NCBI GenBank assembly: GCA_014764075.1
Contig: JACXUE010000001.1
Span: 1 to 36,675, forward strand
Source of the DNA: Sulfuricurvum sp.
GTDB taxonomy: Bacteria; Campylobacterota; Campylobacteria; Campylobacterales; Sulfurimonadaceae
Length of the DNA: 36,675 nt
Direction of reading: 5' to 3'
Below the pieces are notes generated by a model. The model was given only the letters and a program-made list of their open reading frames with translations, searched no databases and was not told where the DNA came from. The stretch's first letter is position 1. Each line of letters opens with the position of its first letter. Made by a program: the position numbers and the translations under genes. Positions 31,894-36,675 of this stretch are shown here, in pieces.

Positions 31894-32333
31894 ATGCCTA
31901 CCGAAAAAACCCTAGAAACCCTACTCAATGAGTGCTCAATATCCGTAGGGGCAAAAACTTCTTCCTCAACCTTGCCGAAACGATCCGGACTACCCGAGAG
32001 GAGATCATCGTCGGAGAGAAAAAACAGATCAACTACGCTAGTGGCACCATGACATGGAATAAAACACTCCATGCCGATAACTGGAGACTTTTGATCGGAT
32101 CAGCGAAAGTACGTACGAAATACGGCAATATTTTGCTCCCCATTGAGGACAAACGGCACAAAAGTATCCTCAACATGATCCGTACACTCAAACTTCTGAC
32201 CTTTACCGTCAAGCCAAGCAACAGCGAGGATGGTGAGGGATTTAGTTTCACTGCGCTTGAAGTGATTGATGAGAAACGACGCGGGTATCGCCCCTCTTTA
32301 AAGCGCTGTTTGCGATGCCGATCAAGGTATTGA
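31894..32333 (+). pseudogene. conserved-looking hypothetical gene with one or two frameshifts
   Basis: The start is supported by GGAGAG before ATG 31894 (MPTEKTLETLLNE), but that frame soon becomes serine-rich and ends at 32052. The protein-like sequence continues in the next frame from 31932 (LNIRRGKNFFLNLAETIR, then INYASGTMTWNKTLHADNW, VRTKYGNILLPIEDKRHKS), as though one base were missing between 31931 and 31932. Near 32284 the text turns basic and cysteine-rich, while a third frame reads PLFKALFAMPIKVLKKIWGD, hinting at a second one-base loss. I do not recognise the family. The alternative is that the GTG at 31932 is a real start of a separate 133-residue gene, but it lacks a ribosome site. 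Confidence 0.5.
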
Positions 32334-32358
32334 AAAAAATATGGGGTGATTTTCACCC
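32327..32358 (-). terminator. intrinsic terminator built from the thiS stop codon
   Basis: On the minus strand GGGTGA and TCACCC (32344-32358) form a six-bp stem with a three-base loop, followed by CATATTTTTTTC. The run of seven T makes it a good rho-independent terminator. The GGG and TGA of the stem are the last glycine and stop codon of thiS, so the operon argD-to-thiS ends right at its last gene. Confidence 0.75.
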
Positions 32359-32553
32359 TCCTCCGACAAAATCGAGCAGTTCGATCGTATCACCCTCATG
32401 AAGCACCGCTTTGTCCCACGCGTCTTGTTTGACGATCTCCATATTGAGTGCCGAAGCCATAACCCGCTCACTCAATCCTAATGAGGTAATCAGATCGAAC
32501 ATCGTCGTCCCCTCCGGAACCTCTCTCATTTCACCGTTAACTTTGATATTCAT
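32353..32553 (-). CDS. thiS: sulfur carrier protein ThiS
   Basis: ThiS is a small ubiquitin-like protein whose C-terminal thiocarboxylate supplies sulfur to the thiazole ring of thiamine. The 66-residue product has the beta-grasp pattern (MNIKVNGEMREVPEG, TMFDLITSLGL, then the acidic ILE-like GDTIELLDFVGGG). The protein ends in the needed Gly-Gly pair. It is the last gene of a minus-strand block and is closed by a terminator that uses its stop codon. Other thiazole genes (thiG, thiH, thiF) are not in the window. Confidence 0.92.
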   Translation of the reverse strand: MNIKVNGEMREVPEGTTMFDLITSLGLSERVMASALNMEIVKQDAWDKAVLHEGDTIELLDFVGGG

Positions 32554-32561
32554 ACTAACTC

Positions 32562-33074
32562 CTACATCGACATTTTGATAAGTTGGGCGATTTGGATATA
32601 CCCTTTTGCCATCGCAAAATCATACGCCGTTGCACCGTCGTTGTTTTTGAGATGGGGATCGGCTTTGGCTTTGAGCAAAAAATCGACCACTTTTTCATTC
32701 CCGCTGAACGCCGCCTGATGGAGCGGCGTAATCCCGTCGTTATTGGCGAGATTGACATCGGCCCCTCGGAGGATGACAAAGCTCACCAGCTCCAAATCTT
32801 TTTTTTTGACCGCCAAAATCAGCGGCGTGTTTCCGTTGTTGTCCTGAAAATTGATATCGGCACCATTTTCCAACAAAATAGCGGCGATTTTCAGATCCCC
32901 CATTTTGATCGCAACGTGCAAAGCGCTGAGACCTGCACCGTTGGGTTCGTCCACCCCTTTATGAAGACGCAGATGCTCTCGGAGTTTGGGGATATCCCCC
33001 TCAAAGGTCCAATCGTGCAATACTCCCCCTTGCAGTGAAAGGGCAATCATCAAAGCTGCTAATGCCAAACGCAT
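32562..33074 (-). CDS. exported ankyrin-repeat protein
   Basis: The 170-residue protein starts with a signal peptide (MRLALAALMIALSLQGG) and then carries about four ankyrin repeats, seen as the repeated pattern GLSALHVAIKMGDLKIA, GNTPLILAVKKKDLELV, GITPLHQAAFSGNEKVV and GATAYDFAMAKGYIQIA. Such periplasmic ankyrin proteins in Proteobacteria often bind partners such as catalase or act in stress resistance, but no partner is evident here. RBS AAAGGATAAATA precedes ATG, overlapping the end of the methyltransferase gene by design (three-base gap). Confidence 0.88.
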   Translation of the reverse strand: MRLALAALMIALSLQGGVLHDWTFEGDIPKLREHLRLHKGVDEPNGAGLSALHVAIKMGDLKIAAILLENGADINFQDNNGNTPLILAVKKKDLELVSFVILRGADVNLANNDGITPLHQAAFSGNEKVVDFLLKAKADPHLKNNDGATAYDFAMAKGYIQIAQLIKMSM

Positions 33075-33077
33075 TAT

Positions 33078-34067
33078 TTATCCTTTGGCAAATCGGATCA
33101 TTTTAAACCTCTCCCCCATCAACGAGGGGGTGATGAGGATTTTAACCTTCTCAAGCTCCTGAGCGTAAATCTCCTCACCCGCGCGCTCTTTGAGCATCGC
33201 CATCAAATCCAATATCCCCATCTCCATCAACGCCACGAGCTGTGTCGAGTAGTGAACGCACTCTATCTCTGCCGATGCAAACGCCTCTTTGACATGGGTG
33301 AAATTGACATCATAGGTGATATCGCTTTTACCGAACGCGTCGGAGCGTTCCAACGCTTCATCGAACAACGCAAACGTCTGATGTTTCCGATAGACACGGA
33401 TCGAAAAGTCGCTCCGCGCACTCAATTCGCCGTAGTCAAAACTCATAAACTCAAACCGCTTAGAGGTTTTTGCCATCACTTGCGCAAACGATTCATAACC
33501 TATCGCGATTTCGCCCCGATCCTGCTGATATTTTTCCGCCAACGATCGGATTTTGGGATCGTCGATGTCAAAAATGATCTCATGATTCTCAACCCGCCCG
33601 ATTTGTCCTTTGTAAAAGAGTTCGCAAGGAAACGCATCGAAAATCTCATTGGCAATGAAAAAGGTACACTCCTCGTCCAATTCGCCCAAATCGGCGTAGT
33701 GTTCGAGTGTCACCGCATTCCCGAACGACTCTTTAAAATAGCGTTTTTGGGCATCTCGAAGATGTTCAAATCGCTCATTGATCCCAAATCGGAGGCTCTG
33801 GAGCAATGAGGGACGGAGTGTATGGATAAACTCGATGATATCGGCCAACAAATAGCCGTGATGGGCACCGATCTCGCAAATGAGCGAATCAGAGCCAAGA
33901 AACCCCTCATCGATCCGTTTAATGATGTGTTTGGCGATCGCTCCCCCGAAAAATTTAGAGGTGCTCACGGCCGTATAAAAATCCCCCTTTTTTCCGATAG
34001 GTCGATACGTTGCGTAGTATCCCTCCGCTCCGTAGAGCCATTGCTTCATATAGTCGCTAAATCGCAC
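33078..34067 (-). CDS. MidA/NDUFAF7-family SAM-dependent methyltransferase
   Basis: The 329-residue protein belongs to the PF02636 class of putative methyltransferases. In mitochondria the related NDUFAF7 methylates an arginine of a complex I subunit. The expected motifs are present: an opening YYATYRPIGKKGDFYTAVSTSKFFG (18-42), motif I CEIGAHHGYLLADI near residue 64, and FFIANEIFDAFPCELF near residue 136. The start is GTG at 34067, with AAAAGG six bases upstream, and it overlaps the end of the TolC-family gene by 11 bases. The bacterial substrate is not known; complex I assembly is a family-level idea only. Confidence 0.85.
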   Translation of the reverse strand: MRFSDYMKQWLYGAEGYYATYRPIGKKGDFYTAVSTSKFFGGAIAKHIIKRIDEGFLGSDSLICEIGAHHGYLLADIIEFIHTLRPSLLQSLRFGINERFEHLRDAQKRYFKESFGNAVTLEHYADLGELDEECTFFIANEIFDAFPCELFYKGQIGRVENHEIIFDIDDPKIRSLAEKYQQDRGEIAIGYESFAQVMAKTSKRFEFMSFDYGELSARSDFSIRVYRKHQTFALFDEALERSDAFGKSDITYDVNFTHVKEAFASAEIECVHYSTQLVALMEMGILDLMAMLKERAGEEIYAQELEKVKILITPSLMGERFKMIRFAKG

Positions 34068-35277
34068 TGTTTACCTTTTCGTACAAATTGAGGAGTTCAA
34101 GCTGGATATCAAGATCGATGATCTCTTTTTCGATCTGCTGAATTTTATGAGAGTTGGAGAGCATTTTGACATCGTATTCGGTTTTGTATCCCGCTTTGTA
34201 GAGCTCTTCAGTATCGGCGAGGAGTTTGGCATAAAGCTTTTGGTTTTCTTCAGCTAATGCCCTCTTTTTTTCACTGTTGGAGAGGTTGTGACTCACTTGC
34301 TGATAGAGGGCTTTGAGCTCCCGTTTTTTATCGGCGATCCGGAGGGTCGATTTCAACGTCTCGATACGGGCACTCTCCATCTCTCGAAACTCATTGAAAT
34401 CGATCGGCATCGTCGCACTGAGTCCATAGGTCGTGTAACGGTTTTCAACCGAAATAGCCCCCGGCATTCCGGCAAATTTCGCATCGTCCAACCGGTTCCA
34501 GTTATAGGCCGCATTAACACTGATTGCGGGGAGATATTTGGCGCGGATCATGTTGGCGTTCCATCGGCTCTTCTCCCGATCACTTTGGGTAAGGTGCAAA
34601 TCGATCGCTTCGGATTCAAATGCTGTTTGCTCAATGAGTTTCAGCTTCGGAATCGGTGTTGTAGCATAGGGGGCATCGCTGATACTCTCATAGGCGCTGA
34701 TCTGCTTTGCTTTCAAGGTTTGAAGATCGTAAAGTACTTGGGTAAGGGAATTTTTTTCGATGATGGCGTTATCCAAAAAGCCTGAATCAAGTTCTCCGTG
34801 CAGATAGCTCTCGGTTTTGAGTTCGAGATTGAGTCCGGCATTGGAAATAAGAAGTTCTTGCTTGGCGACGCGCAAATCGCTTTGGCGAATCTGCATCAGC
34901 AACGATACCGCCTCTTTGATCAGTTTTTGACGCGCGGCATCGATCGAGAGATTCCCGTATCGGCGTGAAGCTTCGGCGAATTTAATCCCGTAATAAATAC
35001 CGCCGCTTCGGAAAATAGGCTGATCGATGGATACCGAGGCGTTTTGAGTCGTCCCATCACCGTCATACTGATCGCTTTTACCATACGAATAACGCAACAG
35101 CAAAGGTTGGAGCCACGAATCGCGGAGGATATCGCTTTGAAGCTGTGTACGATGGTAGTCGAGTTCAAACTGCTCCTCTTTGAGGGTTGAAAGGAGAAAA
35201 TCCGAACCCGATAGAGGATAAGCAAGCACTAAACTACAGAGAAGCCATCGCTTTTTCAAGACGTGCGAACCCTTCAT
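34057..35277 (-). CDS. TolC-family outer membrane protein
   Basis: TolC-type proteins form trimeric barrels and periplasmic tunnels for efflux or type I secretion. This about 406-residue protein has a signal peptide (LKKRWLLCSLVLAYPLSGS) and long helical segments with heptad-like spacing, ending in EKKRALAEENQKLYAKLLADTEELYKAGYKTEYDV and a C-terminal coiled-coil, a typical TolC layout. The start is uncertain: ATG 35277 or TTG 35259 (giving MKKRWLL, the tidier signal). Either overlaps the end of argD. No periplasmic adaptor or inner-membrane pump is adjacent, so the partner is elsewhere. Confidence 0.82.
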   Translation of the reverse strand: MKGSHVLKKRWLLCSLVLAYPLSGSDFLLSTLKEEQFELDYHRTQLQSDILRDSWLQPLLLRYSYGKSDQYDGDGTTQNASVSIDQPIFRSGGIYYGIKFAEASRRYGNLSIDAARQKLIKEAVSLLMQIRQSDLRVAKQELLISNAGLNLELKTESYLHGELDSGFLDNAIIEKNSLTQVLYDLQTLKAKQISAYESISDAPYATTPIPKLKLIEQTAFESEAIDLHLTQSDREKSRWNANMIRAKYLPAISVNAAYNWNRLDDAKFAGMPGAISVENRYTTYGLSATMPIDFNEFREMESARIETLKSTLRIADKKRELKALYQQVSHNLSNSEKKRALAEENQKLYAKLLADTEELYKAGYKTEYDVKMLSNSHKIQQIEKEIIDLDIQLELLNLYEKVNSAI

Positions 35278-36409
35278 CAATATCTCCTTTGGTGATAGTC
35301 AGCGGTGGGAGGAATCGGAGGGTATTGCGTCCAGCTTTGAGGATGATGACTCCGGCTTCGCGTGCGGCATTGATGATTTTACCCAATGTATCGCCATCGA
35401 CAACCCGCAAACCGCGCATCATCCCCAGTCCCACGTGATCGAGAAAAATTGCTGGATGCTTGGCAGCAAACGATCCCAACGACTCTTCAAAATAAATCAG
35501 ATGCTCATCCAAACTTCCCGATTCTTTGAGCTCTTCGAGGATTTTCAACACTTCGATCGCCGCTGCGGTGGAGAGGTAGTTTCCGCCGAACGTCGATCCG
35601 TGATCTCCGGGGGCGAAAATATCTTTTTTGCTTGTCATCACAACGCCGATCGGAACACCGCCCCCCAGCCCTTTGGCTAATGTAATGACATCGGGTTCGA
35701 TCCCGTAAAGATTAGACGCAAGAAACTCCCCTGTACGGTAGATCCCCGTCTGTACTTCATCCACCATCAGCAAAATATCGCGTGATTTCAGCAACGCGGC
35801 GAGAGCTTGGACTTTGGCACGATCTTGGGGCTGAACACCGCCTTCGCCTTGTACCAGTTCGATCATCACCGCAACCGTATAATCATCAAGGAGCGATTCG
35901 ATCTCATCGATGTTTTTAGCGTAGACAAATCCATCCGGAAACGGTCCGAAATAGTTGTGCATCGACTCTTGTCCCGTCGCCTTGAGCGCCGTAATCGTCC
36001 GCCCGTGGAAGGAATGATCCAAGGTGATGATTTTATAACGCTTCGGTTGTCCCTCGATTTCTCCGTATTTTCGGGCGATTTTGATCGCCCCCTCGTTCGC
36101 TTCTGCTCCGCTGTTGCCGAAAAAACATTTCATGTCATACCCGCTTAACTCGACGATACGGCGTGCGCACTCGGCTTGGGGTTCGATGTAATAGAGATTA
36201 GAGACATGGATCACTTTGCTCGCTTGGTCACAAATCGCTTTCGTGAGGCGATCGTTTCCATGCCCGACACTGCACACCGCGATTCCGGCGGCAAAATCGA
36301 CATACTCTTTCCCCTCCGAGTCAATCAACGTTGCGTTTTTCCCCGAGACGAAACTCACCTTTTGGCGTCCGTAGGTGGGCAATACATAATTTTCAAAATT
36401 GTTCATCAT
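35234..36409 (-). CDS. argD: acetylornithine aminotransferase (PLP-dependent)
   Basis: ArgD transfers the amino group of glutamate to N-acetylglutamate semialdehyde in arginine synthesis. The 391 residues carry class III aminotransferase features: FFGNSGAEANEGAIKIARKY near residue 95, HGRTITALKATGQ near residue 133, ELVQGEGGVQP near 184, the cofactor aspartate in MVDEVQTGIYRTG (about 216), and the PLP lysine in TLAKGLGGGVPIG near residue 245. ACOAT and succinylornithine or GABA aminotransferases share these, but context and length favour ArgD. Its start overlaps the previous gene's TGA (ATGATG). Confidence 0.92.
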   Translation of the reverse strand: MMNNFENYVLPTYGRQKVSFVSGKNATLIDSEGKEYVDFAAGIAVCSVGHGNDRLTKAICDQASKVIHVSNLYYIEPQAECARRIVELSGYDMKCFFGNSGAEANEGAIKIARKYGEIEGQPKRYKIITLDHSFHGRTITALKATGQESMHNYFGPFPDGFVYAKNIDEIESLLDDYTVAVMIELVQGEGGVQPQDRAKVQALAALLKSRDILLMVDEVQTGIYRTGEFLASNLYGIEPDVITLAKGLGGGVPIGVVMTSKKDIFAPGDHGSTFGGNYLSTAAAIEVLKILEELKESGSLDEHLIYFEESLGSFAAKHPAIFLDHVGLGMMRGLRVVDGDTLGKIINAAREAGVIILKAGRNTLRFLPPLTITKGDIDEGFARLEKAMASL

Positions 36410-36675
36410 AGTTTTGTTGCCTTTATTTTAGTTTCTTGATACACCGCGTTCTCCCCCTCGTAACTGATCCACGGCGGGGTTAGACGGTTCACAAGAGGAT
36501 TTCCCGCATAGATGAGGAGGCAATCACCCCTCAGCCGCTCATCCAAAGCAACTTCCATTTGAGCATTTCCGTGTTGGGTCTCCAATACAACCCTCTCTCC
36601 CGCACCAAATCCCGCATCGGGGTGGAAATAGACTTTGGCATCACGATAAAACTGCGAATTGAGTCCTCGCGGATG
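36406..36675 (-). CDS. molybdopterin oxidoreductase, C-terminal end (partial)
   Basis: Only the last 89 residues are visible, entering from the right edge and ending at TGA 36406-36408, which overlaps the argD start. They fit the molybdopterin dinucleotide-binding domain that closes DMSO-reductase-family enzymes: HPRGLNSQFY, then VYFHPDAGFGAGERVVLET and the beta-rich QMEVALDERLRGDCLLIY, ending VNRLTPPWISYEGENAVYQE. In Campylobacterota this kind of tail occurs in formate dehydrogenase-like and NuoG-like proteins. The exact enzyme cannot be told from this fragment. Confidence 0.65.
   Translation of the reverse strand, partial: HPRGLNSQFYRDAKVYFHPDAGFGAGERVVLETQHGNAQMEVALDERLRGDCLLIYAGNPLVNRLTPPWISYEGENAVYQETKIKATKL

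Noticed and set aside
31932..32333. A separate 133-residue gene starting with GTG at 31932
   Set aside because: There is no ribosome site before it, whereas the ATG at 31894 in the neighbouring frame has a good one and leads into it; a frameshifted single gene explains the data better.

Overview
The window looks like the chromosome of a Campylobacterota (epsilonproteobacterial) organism, most like the Sulfurimonas/Sulfuricurvum group. This rests on gene content recognised by eye: a short 205-residue RecO, RNase Y, a fused CcsB-CcsA cytochrome c synthase, FliL next to AcpS, and many -10 boxes of the form gnTAnaAT with no clear -35. No database search was possible, so genus is inference. I see no rRNA, tRNA, CRISPR array, prophage or intact insertion sequence.

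Layout. (1) 1-10068, minus strand: a tightly packed block read from gltB through gltD, an inositol-monophosphatase-family gene, accD, thiE, rlmH, dksA and a two-helix membrane protein gene, with the start of a dus gene leaving the window. Several junctions are 4-base stop/start overlaps. (2) 10069-14445: a divergent regulatory region, then recO, a small unknown gene and a DUF853/HerA-like ATPase gene on plus; recR on minus; dnaJ on plus. (3) 14456-20243: the large ccsBA gene, a 700-base gene-poor gap, an MBL-fold hydrolase, a hotdog thioesterase and cmoB. (4) 20300-24436: a CDF metal exporter, a secreted CxxCH DUF3365 protein facing a stand-alone CZB zinc protein, rny, and 5-formyltetrahydrofolate cyclo-ligase. 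(5) 24495-28526: a TlpA-like lipoprotein, ftsY, a mazEF toxin-antitoxin cassette with its own near-consensus promoter and operator, radA, a small cysteine-rich gene and a carbonic anhydrase remnant. (6) 28537-32333: an MlaE-type permease on minus; fliL, acpS, an RlmI-type methyltransferase, a small coiled-coil gene and a frameshifted unknown gene on plus. (7) 32353-36675, minus: the end of a molybdopterin oxidoreductase, then argD, a TolC-family gene, a MidA-type methyltransferase, an ankyrin-repeat gene and thiS, closed by a terminator built from the thiS stop codon.

Most genes are housekeeping: glutamate synthesis, fatty acid and thiamine synthesis, RNA modification, DNA repair, protein folding and targeting, and cytochrome c maturation. 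The least ordinary points are broken or strained reading frames (the carbonic anhydrase remnant, the 31.9-32.4 kb gene, and the 3' ends of gltD and the cyclo-ligase gene), the mazEF cassette control region, and symmetrical elements in the gltB/recO intergenic region. I found no convincing new multi-gene system. The frame lesions could be real decay or sequencing indels, and only reads can decide.
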